DNA from: Plotosus lineatus
Lineage: Eukaryota; Chordata; Actinopteri; Siluriformes; Plotosidae
DNA length: 64,000 nt
Assembly: GCA_024760905.1 (NCBI GenBank)
Contig: CM045729.1
Span: forward strand, 5,445,163 to 5,509,162
Direction of reading: 5' to 3'
Position 1 is the first letter of the stretch. Each line of letters starts with the position of its first letter. The position numbers were made by a program, and so were the translations under genes. Under the pieces are notes generated by a model. That model saw only the letters and a program-made list of their open reading frames with translations. It was not told where the DNA came from and did not search any database. Positions 9,748 through 21,059 of the stretch are shown here, piece after piece.

Positions 9748-10669
9748 CAGACACTCCCTGACTTAGGTTTTTAATTGGTTCCGGGTGGCCGAACATAAGT
9801 TGAAAGTGAACGCAAGTTGCTACAGTGACATATGACGTGTGACGTATGACACTCATACTGTACTATACATTCATAAATACCATTACCGTCTCTCATAAAA
9901 CACCCCTAAATCAATTATTATAAACATAACATTGTAAAATAATATCAAATATATCAAATAATATCAACATTAATTTCAAATAAGTCACTTATTTATACCG
10001 AGTTACTTTACATGAAGCTTAAAACTGCCAATCAATGCTTACAATTTGTGAGGCGCTGAAAACCGAAAGTAGTGTACTTGCGAAAGTAGTGTACTTGCTG
10101 TGAGTTATACGGACTTCTGGTCTTTCAAGTGTGCAAGGGCGCCGTTGAACTTGTTTAGAACACAGCCTGCACTGATGTGAATCACCAGCAGAGCGGAGAG
10201 TTCTTTCTTTATTGGAATCGGGTTTTCATCCATATCACAACTCTCTTTGCTTAACTGAGTATGCATGGTAGATTGTGCCAATCCGAGCAGATAGTTAATT
10301 CATCTCTGTGTATGAGACTTGCACCCATGCTTGTAGGCTTATGCTTCTGACCAACCATATTTGCTTAGGGTTACAAAAGTCCGCAAAACAGTGTAAACAC
10401 AAAGATCACAGAGACGACATCTTAACACAAGAGTAACACGCTATGTAACTGATATATATATATATATATAAACTGAACTGAGAAAAGGAGGGGCACGTTC
10501 AGTCTGTCGTTTGTAAACAATGGGCGCAGCGTCATTACATCATTGCGTCACAATGTCAACGTACGACGTAGGTATGTCTAAACTCAAAATTTGACTTTTT
10601 TTTTTTTGGGGAAAAAAAAAAGTGAAATCGAAAAAACATAAAACGGATGAATAAGTCAGGGAGTGTCTA
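9748..10669. mobile_element. Tigger/pogo-like transposon, non-autonomous
   Basis: Terminal inverted repeats CAGACACTCCCTGACTTA (left) and TAGACACTCCCTGACTTA (right, inverted) are flanked by TA at 9746-9747 and 10670-10671. The 922-bp interior has no transposase frame. A stretch near 10112-10170 (GGACTTCTGGTCTTTCAAG) resembles the fold-back element at 35038-35281. Confidence 0.8.
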
Positions 10670-11304
10670 TACTGAGCCTAAATGTAAATAGCGTCCAATC
10701 AAGGGATTTCATCGTTTTGATCCTCTAACCAACATTATAGACACAGTAGACTCTCCCCATCCATTGCCATACCTCAATCACAAACAGTACTACTCAGGTA
10801 ATGTCCAAATCACCTGTGACTACCGGAACCATTTGTTAAATGTGGTTTCCCGTTAGGCTTTTGTTCTCACAATAATGCACTGGATTAGGGGACTAGATTA
10901 GACCAGTTATATAAACAGGCAGTTCTTTACTTAGCCATACACTGCAGCTCTTATATTTCAGACATAAAGATACTGTAGCCACACAACTGCCTACATGTAG
11001 CACTGCTGCGTCTTCCTCTGCAGTTGCGGCGGATAACTGGGGAGCTATACGATTTTACCGATCCAAGGGGGTTGAGATTTACAATTTCTCAAGCCCTTTT
11101 CTACTTTTAACTGTAAAAATATTTGTAAAAGCCCACATGATGTCATACGGGATGACCAATAGTATTGATTTATGAAAAAAAAGAAGAGCTCAAAAGTTGT
11201 CTTTTTAAAATGTCAATGATTCATTTGGGAGCCAAAAGATTCGAAACATACTCAGGGAAATTATCTGACTCAGAATTTTTTCCTTTTTTTTTTTTTTTTT
11301 GAGA
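10670..11304 (+). other. Intron DNA, no feature
   Basis: I see no gene or clear repeat. A poly-T run lies just before the next transposon. Confidence 0.5.
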
Positions 11305-11306
11305 TA

Positions 11307-12095
11307 CAGTAAAACCTCCGCTGACGAACGCTTAAGCTCACGAACTTTTCGCCTCAAGAACAGTAAATTTGCGAGCATATAGTCTCTGCTGACGAACTAG
11401 TTTTCGGCGGACGAATCAAACCACGCGGTCGAACAGCGCCACGGTGGCGGCCACGAGAAGCTGACGCACGCTCACGGCGTCACAGTTCGTCACCCCCTTT
11501 CTTTGAGTGCGGAAGTGGTTTGTGTTTGATAGACATTTTGGACCATATTGAGTGTACTTTTGCTATTATGGAACCGAAAAAGACCCCACCACAGGCGGAG
11601 ATCATTGAAAAACACGAACGAGGTGTGCGTTTGTGTGACTCAGCGTCCCAGTACCAGTACGCTAAGTCTACCATTGCTCCCATCCTTAAGAACAAGGAAG
11701 CTATTAAGGGTGCGTGTGTGGCTAAGGGTGTTTATAAACAGTAGGCGTTTCCAAACACTCCTTCCAAACAGTAAGTCCCTCCCTCCCTCCTCCTCCCACT
11801 CCATTCCATCAAGCCATCAACTACCATCACAAAGGTAAATAAAACGACTTTATTATACAGTACAGTTTATTTCTTTAATTACAATACAATAGCACATTTA
11901 TTATACATAAAATAAGGTATATTTTTGTGTAGTTTTAAGGCTTATTTAGTAGAAAATTATGTTTTATGGGGACCTGGGAACGGATTATTCTCATTTTAAT
12001 GGTTTCGTATGGGAAATAAATGTTCGGAAGACGAACTTTTCGCCTTACACACACTTTCTGGGAACCAATTATGTTCGTGAGCTGAGGTATCACTG
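11307..12095 (+). mobile_element. Tigger-like transposon with transposase remnant
   Basis: Left end CAGTAAAACCTCCGCTGACG and right end, inverted, CAGTGATACCTCAGCTCACG. TA dinucleotides flank at 11305-11306 and 12096-12097. Repeats of ACGAAC and TTCGCC motifs extend inward on both sides. It is a 789-bp deletion derivative that keeps only the start of the transposase gene. Confidence 0.85.
11568..11744 (+). pseudogene. Tigger/pogo transposase N-terminal fragment
   Basis: The frame encodes MEPKKTPPQAEIIEKHERGV followed by RLCDSASQYQYAKSTIAPIL and KNKEAIKG. This matches the CENP-B/Tigger N-terminal helix-turn-helix that binds the transposon ends, with the usual EIIEKHERG and STI..ILKNKE signatures. 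It stops after 59 codons, so the second HTH and the DDE catalytic domain are absent. The start chosen is the Met that fits the family; an open frame extends upstream to 11520 but without family character. Confidence 0.85.
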
Positions 12096-12124
12096 TACTT
12101 TATTAATACTACCTGTACAATTTG

Positions 12125-12357
12125 TCATTTAACCCATCCAGAGTGAGCGCACACTCGGAGCAGTGGGCTGATACACATTGTGATTATCCCGAGACGTTCG
12201 CATTCACACCTGGGGACCATCTGGTACATTCAGTTAGCCTACTGGGAATTGCTTTGAACTGCAGCAGGAAACCGGAGGAAACTTATAAAAGCATGCTCAC
12301 AGCAAGCCTGGGACTCGAACCCATGATTTTCTTTCTGTGAGTCAGACATGCTGGCCT
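12125..12357 (-). repeat. SINE/L2-derived fragment
   Basis: Minus-strand copy: B-box-like GGGTTCGAGTCCC appears as GGGACTCGAACCC near 12309, followed on that strand by the CTCCGGTTTCCTGCTGCAG block. No gene. Confidence 0.65.
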
Positions 12358-13084
12358 ACCCCAACTATGCAGCAGAGTTTTTAATCACATATTTCCAAAA
12401 AATGAAGGAAATGAAAACGAGGGTCAGCGGAAAGCGCGAGAGCGTTGGAGGAATCTGTCAGGATTGATGAAACACCCACCTGAAGTCGATGTGTTAAGGG
12501 GCTGTTGTTGAGTCGTCGTTCTTGTCAGTGCTGCTGCTGCTGCTGGTGGTGTTGATGGTTTGGCAGCTTGCATCACCTGCGTCTCACTTTTATTGCTCTC
12601 TCTCTCTCTCTCTCTCTCGCTCTCTCTCTCTCTCTCATCTGGCAGCTGGTTGTGGAGGCGGATGGGTGGGAGTCAGGTGGAGGAGGAGGATGATGATGAT
12701 GTGGGGGGGGGGGGGGCATTAGGAAAGTAACTGCTGTGTTTCACTGCTCATCTCATACCTCACACTCGGCTCCAATTGCAGCAGCTACAGTCTGAAAACA
12801 TCAGAAAACCAACAGGATTTTTAAGTGTGTGAAATCCCATCCTCGGGTTCTTCCTGTCATATAGAGAAGACCCGAGGCTAACATATGACTCGTAAATATC
12901 CCCAAAATGGTCACAAAATCCTTCCTTTGACTTTCAGGCTGCTGACGGTTACTGGCTGCAGGTTTGTTGGGAATGCTTATCTGTAACTCCATATGAATTG
13001 CCACTCTTATATATGAGAATTAGAAAAGTAGCATTTAAATTTAATAGAAACACAATAAGTAATACTAAAAAAATCAGGATAATA
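12358..13084 (+). other. Intron DNA with (TC)n at 12596-12637
   Basis: The segment contains a CTG run (about 12528-12546), a TC microsatellite, GAT repeats and a poly-G tract at 12702-12716. No exon with splice sites is evident. Confidence 0.6.
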
Positions 13085-13558
13085 CAGGGATCCCTCACTT
13101 TCCGCGGTTAATTGGGACCGAGATCCCCCCATGACCGCTGAATTCTGCGAAGTAGGATCAACCGCCCTGATCGACGTATACGTACATGTATAAGTGTATA
13201 TAATATCAATATATACATATGCAACGCTATAAATGCTTGTAACAACAATTAAACATTAAAAAATAATACATAAGATGTAAATTAAATATAAATACACACA
13301 CGCGTACACACAGAGATGCGCGCCTCACATAAAATGTAAGTAGTTTTGATGGGGGGTTTTGGGTTGTTTTTTGTTTTTATTTGTTTGGGTTTTTTTTTTT
13401 TTTTGCATAATTTGCCCTGTTTCACAGCATTTTCCTTAACTTTTACCCCTATTCTTCCTTAATTTCCTTATTTTTTAATTTGATTAATTTAAAATAAAAA
13501 ATAAACATGATGCACTGAAGCTACATGAATTGAAGCGCGAAGTAGTGAGGGATCCCTG
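13085..13558. mobile_element. TA-flanked MITE, family A copy 1
   Basis: Terminal inverted repeats CAGGGATCCCTCACTTTCCG and, from the right, CAGGGATCCCTCACTACTTC share the first 15 bases. TA flanks at 13083-13084 and 13559-13560. The ends look pogo/Tigger-like. A second copy in opposite orientation is at 25591-25936. Confidence 0.85.
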
Positions 13559-13597
13559 TATTATATATGAATTATTAAAAAATATATAGTTATGTAA

Positions 13598-14142
13598 TAA
13601 TGTTCAATTCAATCCCATTTTATTTGTATTGACATTGTGGCAAAGCAGCTTTACACAGGAAGACAGTACAAGAATGAATTTACACAGTATAAAGGGAATT
13701 AAACATGTCCTATAACCCCTACACATCCCTAATGAGCGTCGCCTACGGTAACCATGGCAAGGAAAATCTCCCTCAGTAGATGCGAGGAAGAAACCTTGAG
13801 AGGAACCAGGTCCAAAAGGGAAATCCATCCTCATTTGGGTGGAACCATAAAGATACAAAATATATATGAGAAATTCATTACAGGCCAACAGTTGGTTATA
13901 CAACTGTAGGACCTAAATAACTGTGGAAGAGTTAATATCAGCAGCAGTGAAAAGTCATGTTCAGTCTGTTAGTGCACATCTGGGTCCATTTAGATCTTCA
14001 TCAGCAGGAAGGAGGGGCTTCCAAGATGAGAACTTCAGTCAGCATCAGCACAACAGGACAGATCAGAGGACTCAGAAAGCAAAAGGATCAGGATCACCGG
14101 CATCACGGAAGGAGAATGTGTACCTCAACAAAAACAGAGAGG

Positions 14143-14180
<38 letters not shown>

Positions 14181-14830
14181 CGTAGTAGTGTAATGTAAAT
14201 AGAAGATGTTATTATTTCTGAGTGCAGCAGGGACTCCGGCATGACTGGCTATGGCAGCAGAACTAAAAGAGAGAGAACCAGAAAGAAGAAAGGCACGAGG
14301 GCACCTGTGGCATTGGGGCAATCAGCCACCCCACTGTGGAATGGCTGAGCATGTAGAGTGGGAGAGAGACAGCATCCCAATATCACAGTTTACCAGAACA
14401 TTCAGATCTGCTCCTTTACATAATAAAAGTCTTTTAACTAAATGCTCCACTAAACAAGTGAGATTTCATCCTCGCATTAAAAACAGAGACTGTGTCTGAG
14501 TCCCGAACTTTCACCGGAAGGGTATTCCATAACTGAGGGGCTTTGTAAGAGAAGCTCCGCCCCCCCGCAGTAGTCTTCATTATTCGAGGTATAACTGAGC
14601 ATCCTGCACCTTTTGCTCTAAGGGGGGCGTCTGAACATAAACGTCGAGAAGTTAAAACAGGTTAAAAGTCGTGTTTTATATTCGATCTGAAAAGTATCTG
14701 GGATCCAGTGCAGTGTAAATAAGGGCGGGGTGGTATGCTGGTGTTTTCTGGTTCTAGTAACGACTCTCACTGCTGCATTCTGGACCAACTTGAGCTTATT
14801 TATGCTCCTATTAGAACATCCAGTTTTTAC
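13598..14830. repeat. Interspersed repeat of unassigned class
   Basis: Blocks such as CATTTTATTTGTATTGAC (with variation), GGCAAAGCAGCTTTACA, GGAAGAAACCTTGAGAGGAA and CATTCTGGACCAACTTGAGC are familiar from many fish genomes as one dispersed repeat. I cannot assign it to a transposon class. A (GA)n run lies at 14147-14178. No intact gene is encoded. Confidence 0.55.
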
Positions 14831-14974
14831 ATTTTATTATTTTGAAAAGTGTGTTCAGGTGTGCAAACCTAAGTATGGCACCCTGAGTGAGAATAATCGA
14901 TGAAAAACTGACATTTATTTTAATCGAAGAGAAATAAGTTATAATTAATACAGATACCTATAGTGGGCAGGAAA

Positions 14975-15228
14975 CAGCCAGGCCATCAAAGGGCCAGCTC
15001 AGACTCAACCATTAGAACTCATTCATACCTAGGGGCAATTTGGAACAATCATTCAGCCTACTGTGCAAGTTTTTAGATTGCTGGAGGAAACCGACCCACC
15101 CAGAAGAAATCCACACAAGCCTGGGGAGAACATACAAACTCCACTCAGAAATGCACAGAGCCCGGGAATCAAACCCAGGCCTTCTCGCTGTGAAGCGGAA
15201 TGCGCTAAGCACTGCGCCACCCTACTAT
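14975..15228 (-). repeat. SINE/L2-derived repeat
   Basis: Minus-strand copy: head at the high end (complement of CGCTAAGCACTGCGCCACC), B-box region AATCAAACCCAGG, and the GGAGGAAACCGACCCACCC block. The L2-type tail is lost. Confidence 0.7.
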
Positions 15229-15399
15229 TATTATTTATTCATTAAAATGATTATAAGGAAAAAATGGAAAACAATAAAAATTATAACATGAATAATTACA
15301 TCTATTAAATGGTATTCTTTTAAAAACTAAATACAAAAGTAAACACTAACGCAAATCATTTATTTATCAAATAGGCTGTACTACACAATATGTTTTTAG

Positions 15400-15400
15400 C

Positions 15401-15463
<63 letters not shown>
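15400..15463. repeat. (GT)n(GA)n compound microsatellite
   Basis: About sixteen GT units run directly into about fourteen GA units. From 15464 to 15890 there is GA-rich DNA but no gene. Confidence 0.9.
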
Positions 15464-16570
15464 TTGTGATGATTGTTGAGGGAGTTTCCCGCTGACTGGT
15501 GCGATGTGAACAGACCGTTCCTCCACCCCATTCCACTGAATCCCTTCTTCTTCATCACCTCCCCTTCCCCCTCCTCATATCCCAGCATGCACTTTGCGTG
15601 GGTGTGCGAGATGTGCAGAGAGAGAAAGAGAGAAATAAGGAGGGAGAGAGGGGGTGGGAGGAAGTGAGAGATAAGGGAGAAGAATGGAAAAGGTGGGGGT
15701 GAAGTACAAAAAAGACACACAATTCACACAAGTTAGAAAAGATAGTCTACCTACTGGTGTGTTTTCGACAGTGGAAGGAAACCAGAGAACCCAGAAGCTT
15801 TTCTGTTAACCTCCTGGAAAAGGTGTGCGTGCCTTTTCAATTTTTATTTATTTATTTATTTGTTTTTTACCAATTTCTTCGACTCTTCAGGAGCTTTATA
15901 CTCAATATGGAGTTTACACTTAGTATATCAGGAGATTTACACAAAGGATATTGGGAGCTTTACATTCAGTATATCGGGGACTTTACACTCAGTCTTTTAG
16001 GGGTTTACACTATACAGTGTATATTTCTGTCTATCTGTCTGTTACAGTATATTGGAAACGTTACACTCAAAATATTAAAAGTTTACACTCAGGAGTTTTA
16101 CACTCAAAGGCTTTGCGCTCAGTACACCAGAGGTTTACACTTAGGATATCAGGATCTTTACACTCTGTATATCAGGAGACTTACAATCAGTATGTCAGAA
16201 GTTTGCATTCAGTTTCTCAGAGGTGCACACTCAGTGTATAATAAACTTTATGCTCAGTATTTCAGAGGTTTACACTCTGTATATCATGAGATTTACAATC
16301 AGAATATCACAAACTTTACCTCAGTATATCAGAAACTTTACACTCAGTAACTCAGTATATCAGGAACTTTACATTCAGAATATCAGGAACTTTACCCTCA
16401 GGATATCAGAGGTTTACACTCTGGAGTTCAGGAGCTTTACACTCAGACTATCAGGAGGTTTACACTCAAGATATCGGGAGGTTTACACTCAGAATATCAG
16501 GAGTTTTACATTCAGTATATCAGGAACTTTATCTCAGGATATCAGAGGTTTACACTCAGTATATTAGGAG

Positions 16571-16912
16571 GGGGCAGTGGTGGTCTAGTGGTATAGGGCG
16601 CTGGATCGCTGATCATAAGGTTGAGGGTTCGAGTCCCCACAGGGTTGTCACTGCCCCGGTGCAGCTGACTGGGTTATCAAAGGCGGGCCATGTGTCTTCA
16701 CTGTCTATTGAGAGGCATGTAAAAGAACCATTGCTGACTTTCGTAAAGAGTAGCTGCAAAGTCGTCAGCGTGTTTCTGTCCCTTGCTAAAAGGGTTGTGA
16801 CAGGAAGGGCATCCGACGTAAAAACCTCTGCCAAATCAAACGTGCGAATCTGATGATTCGCTGTGGCGACTCCCGAGTAAAAGGGAAAAAGCCGAAAGGA
16901 AGACAGACAGAC
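16571..16912 (+). mobile_element. tRNA-derived SINE with RTE-LINE tail
   Basis: Head with TGGTCTAGTGG and GGTTCGAGTCCCC, the common SINE body, then a tail that reads TTGTGACAGGAAGGGCATCC and GATTCGCTGTGGCGACTCCC and ends GCCGAAAGGAAGACAGACAG. It is flanked by a perfect 17-bp target duplication ACTCAGTATATTAGGAG (16554-16570 and 16913-16929). The insertion lies in the minisatellite. Confidence 0.92.
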
Positions 16913-19241
16913 ACTCAGTATATTAGGAGCTTTACACTCAGACTATCAGGAGGTTTACACTCAAGATATCGGGAGGTTTACACTCAGGATATCAGGAGGT
17001 TAACACTCTGGATTTCAGGAGCTTTACACTCAGACTATCAGGAGCTTTACACTCAGAATATCAGGAGTTTTACACTCAAGATATCGGGAGGTTTACACTC
17101 AGAATATCAGGAGCTTTACACTTAGAATATCAGGAGCTTTACACTCAGAATATCAGGAGCTTTACACTCAGAATATCAGGAGCTTTACACTCAGAATATC
17201 AGGAGGTTTACACTCAGAATATCAGGAGGTTTACACTCAGAATATCAGGAGCTTTATACTCAGAATATCAGGAGGTTTACACTCAGAATATCAGGAGTTT
17301 TACACTCAAGATATCGGGAGGTTTACACTCAGAATATCAGAAGGTTAACACTCTGGATTTCAGGAGCTTTACACTCAGACTATCAGGAGCTTTACATTCA
17401 GTATATCAGGAGCTTTACACTCAGAACATCAGGAGGTTTACACTCAAGATATCGGGAGGTTTACACTCAGAATATCAGGAGCTTTACACTCAGACTATCA
17501 GGAGGTTTACACTCAAGATATCGGGAGGTTTACACTCAGAATATCAGGAGTTTTACACTCAAGATATTGGGAGGTTTACACTCAGGATATCAGGAGGTTA
17601 ACACTCTGGATTTCAGGAGCTTTACACTCAAGATATCGGGAGGTTTACACTCAGAATATCAGGAGCTTTACACTCAGAATATCAGGAGGTTTACACTCAG
17701 AATATCAGGAGCTTTACACTCAGAATATCAGGAGGTTTACACTCGGAATATCAGGAGCTTTACACTCAGAATATCAGGAGGTTTACACTCAGAATATCAG
17801 GAGTTTTACACTCAAGATATCGGGAGGTTTACACTCAGGATATCAGGAGGTTAACACTCTGGATTTCAGGAGCTTTACACTCAAGATATCGGGAGGTTTA
17901 CACTCAGAATATCAGGAGGTTAACACTCTGGATTTCAGGAGCTTTACACTCAGACTATCAGGAGCTTTACACTCAGAATATCAGGAGTTTTACACTCAAG
18001 ATATCGGGAGGTTTACACTCAGGATATCAGGAGGTTAACACTCTGGATTTCAGGAGCTTTACACTCAAGATATCGGGAGGTTTACACTCAGAATATCAGG
18101 AGGTTAACACTCTGGATTTCAGGAGCTTTACACTCAGACTATCAGGAGCTTTACACTCAGAATATCAGGAGTTTTACAATCAAGATATCGGGAGGTTTAC
18201 ACTCAGAATATCAGGAGGTTAACACTCAGGATATCAGGAGGGTTACACTCAGAATATCAGGAGGTTTACACTCAGAATATCAGGAGGTTTACACTCAGAA
18301 TATCAGGAGGTTTACACTCAGAATATCAGGAGTTTTACACTCAAGATATCGGGAGGTTTACACTCAGAATATCAGAAGGTTAACACTCTGGATTTCAGGA
18401 GCTTTACACTCAGACTATCAGGAGCTTTACATTCAGTATATCAGGAGCTTTACACTCAGAATATCAGGAGGTTTACACTCAAGATATCGGGAGGTTTACA
18501 CTCAGAATATCAGGAGGTTAACACTCTGGATTTCAGGAGCTTTACACTCAGACTATCAGGAGCTTTACACTCAGAATATCAGGAGTTTTACACTCAAGAT
18601 ATCGGGAGGTTTACACTCAGAATATCAGGAGGTTAACACTCAGGATATCAGGAGGGTTACACTCAGAATATCAGGAGGTTTACACTCAGAATATCAGGAG
18701 CTTTACACTCAGAATATCAGGAGGTTTACACTCAGAATATCAGGAGTTTTACACTCAAGATATCGGGAGGTTTACACTCAGAATATCAGAAGGTTAACAC
18801 TCTGGATTTCAGGAGCTTTACACTCAGACTATCAGGAGCTTTACATTCAGTATATCAGGAGCTTTACACTCAGAATATCAGGAGGTTTACACTCAAGATA
18901 TCGGGAGGTTTACACTCAGAATATCAGGAGCTTTACACACAGACTATCAGGAGGTTTACACTCAAGATATCGGAGGGTTTACACTCAGAATATCAGGAGT
19001 TTTACATTCAGTATATCAGGAACTTTACCCTCAGAATATCACGAACTTTACCCTCAGGATATCATGAACTTTATCTCAGAATATCAGGAACTTTACCCTC
19101 AGTATATCAGAGGTTTACACTCAGTATATTAGGAGCTTTACACTCAGAATATCAGGAGTTTTACATTCAGTATATCAGGAGCTTTACCCTCAGTATATTA
19201 GGAGCTTTACACTCTGGATATCAGGAGTTTTACATTCAGTA

Positions 19242-19593
19242 AGGAGCAGTGGTGGTCTAGTGGTATAGGGCGCTGGATCGCTGATCCAAAGGTTGGGGGC
19301 TCAAGTCCCGTTGTCACTGTCCCCCCCAGCGCAGCTAACTGGGTTATCAAAGGCGGGCCATGTCTGTCACTGTCTATGGTGAGAGGTTGATGTAAAAGAA
19401 CCATTGTTGACTTTCGTAAAGAGGAGCTGCAAAGTCGTCGGCGTGTTTCTGTCCCTTGCTAAAAAGGGTTGTGACAGGAAGGGCATCCGACGTAAAAAAC
19501 CTCTGCCAAATCAAACGTGCGAATCAGATGATTCGCTGTGGCGACTCCCGAGTAAAAAAAATGGGAAAAAGCCGAAAGGAAGACAGACAGACA
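19242..19593 (+). mobile_element. tRNA-derived SINE with RTE-LINE tail
   Basis: Second copy in the same array, same tail type. The flanks GGAGTTTTACATTCAGTA (19224-19241) and GGAGCTTTACATTCAGTA (19594-19611) differ at one base, which fits a target duplication inside repeated units. B box is altered (GGCTCAAGTCCC). Confidence 0.88.
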
Positions 19594-19745
19594 GGAGCTT
19601 TACATTCAGTATATCAGGAGTTTTACATTCAGTATATCAGGAGCTTTACATTCAGTATATCAGGAGTTTTACATTCAGTATATCATAGGTTTAGTCAGTA
19701 GCTTGGCATATCAAAGGTTTACACTCAGGATATCAGGAGTTTACA

Positions 19746-20450
19746 CTCAGTACATGATGTACTTGGCAATTAAGTGTTTTCCGAAATATGATTAGCTGTA
19801 CTGTTCTTCATCTGCTACTCCTTTTTGTTATCTTTTAATATAGTATTTAGAAAACATTAACATTTTATATAAATATTTGATTCTGAGTTTCTTAAGGTCG
19901 GAACTCCTGCCTTATAGTACGGTGACAGATCTCTTAAAAACACTGTCCCTGACACTGAGTCTGTTTATCTATTACTGACACCCCATCACCATCTTGTACT
20001 GACACTATCTCTTTATCTGTCTATTACTGATGCAATATGTCTTTCTTTCCATCGCTGACACACTCTTATTCTCCATCTGGAACTAACAGCATCTCTCTGT
20101 TTATCACTTTCTCTCATTCACATTTTTCTTTCTCTATCTGTCCATCCATTGTCCACTTTTTATCCAATTTTCTTTTATTATTCATTCATCATTTTTTTAA
20201 TCCTACCCATATTACTTTTTCTAATTTTCTATTATTTATATTTTCTTTCTGTCTCTATCACAGACATCATCTGTCTCTGCTCCTACTGAGAGTATGAGAC
20301 ACTATCGCTTTTCTGTCTATCTAGCTACACAACTATTTAAACTGATGAGATACAACGTATAGAATATGTTCTAAGTATAGAATATTATGTTATCAGTAAT
20401 GGCATCTCTTAGGTATGTAAATTAGATGTCGTGCTTCTAGGTGCAAACTA

Positions 20451-20456
<6 letters not shown>
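19746..20456 (+). other. Intron DNA, no feature
   Basis: Pyrimidine-rich, with CTGTCTAT and ATCTCT words, but no repeat family or exon that I can support. Confidence 0.5.

Positions 20457-20508
<52 letters not shown>
20457..20508. repeat. (GT)n microsatellite
   Basis: An uninterrupted run of about 26 GT units. Confidence 0.95.
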
Positions 20509-20511
<3 letters not shown>

Positions 20512-20761
20512 CATGCTCTGGCCTCAGGTCAATTTTTCAGTTTCTATTATAAGGCAAGTTTAAAGGTGCAGTGAGATCACATGGAGATCAGCAGCTTTCA
20601 AATTTGATGGCGTCTGCCAGCGGGCTTGTCGTTATTGACATTGCTGATGTTGTTGTTATTGTTGCTAGGCGGTTTTTGTTGATGTGTTGAAGTGGATATG
20701 GATCGTTTGTTCACAGTAATGAAGTAGAGGGTGTGGTATGCTTAGTGTCATATTTGTAATC

Positions 20762-20763
<2 letters not shown>

Positions 20764-20826
<63 letters not shown>
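20764..20826 (+). promoter_or_regulatory. (TG)30 directly forming a splice acceptor
   Basis: Thirty TG units run without interruption into AG at 20825-20826. There is no ordinary pyrimidine tract between the repeat and the AG; only CTTTG precedes the repeat. This is an unusual, probably weak acceptor that would bring UG-binding splicing factors to the exon. Confidence 0.75.
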
Positions 20827-20967
20827 GTGAAAGGCCACTAAATCTGCGAGTGACAGGTCAAAGGGGTGGAGCAACAGATGGAGACACACCCCTGGGAAAA
20901 CAGTTGGCAAATGAGCTCAAGAGACATCACCAGGCCAGCATTGAAAACAAGGCAGCGGCAGCTTTAG
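20827..20967 (+). CDS. Exon 3: symmetric, CtBP-like PLNL motif
   Basis: The exon is 141 nt (exactly 47 codons), phase 1 at both ends, with donor GTTTGT. It encodes GERPLNLRVTGQRGGATDGD, then TPLGKQLANELKRHHQASIE and NKAAAAL. PLNLR resembles the PxDLS/PLNLS motif that binds CtBP co-repressors. The second half is a likely amphipathic helix. Skipping the exon would join exon 2 to exon 4 in frame. It sits between the 23-bp array upstream and the 19/21-bp array that begins 90 bp downstream. Confidence 0.8.
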
Positions 20968-21059
20968 GTTTGTGCTTTCCTTTGCTACATGAGCTTTCAG
21001 TCACTACATTGGCTAGCAGTAATAGATTTGCTTTCATCGACTAAATTAAATTTTATACA

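Larger units (their letters stand above)
15890..19745. repeat. 23-bp minisatellite array, about 3.2 kb of units
   Basis: The unit is TTTACACTCAGAATATCAGG plus AGC or AGG (23 bp). About 130 to 140 units are present, with common variants AAGATATCGGG, GACTATCAGG and TCTGGATTTCAGG. These variants recur in order, giving higher-order blocks of several units between about 17300 and 18900. The edges (15890-16560 and 19000-19740) are more diverged. Two SINEs interrupt the array. Because 23 is not a multiple of 3, an open frame gives a 23-residue protein repeat, which I regard as a by-product. Confidence 0.95.

Noticed and set aside
13604..13903. 99-codon minus-strand frame, MDFPFGPGSSQGFFLAS region
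   Set aside because: It lies in a dispersed repeat seen in many fish genomes and shows no domain.
15757..19688. Open frames with a 23-residue repeat (for example SEYQELYTQNIRSFTLRISG)
   Set aside because: They follow from the 23-bp unit, are broken by the SINEs and by stops in other units, and have no exon structure. A repeat protein is possible in principle but not supported.
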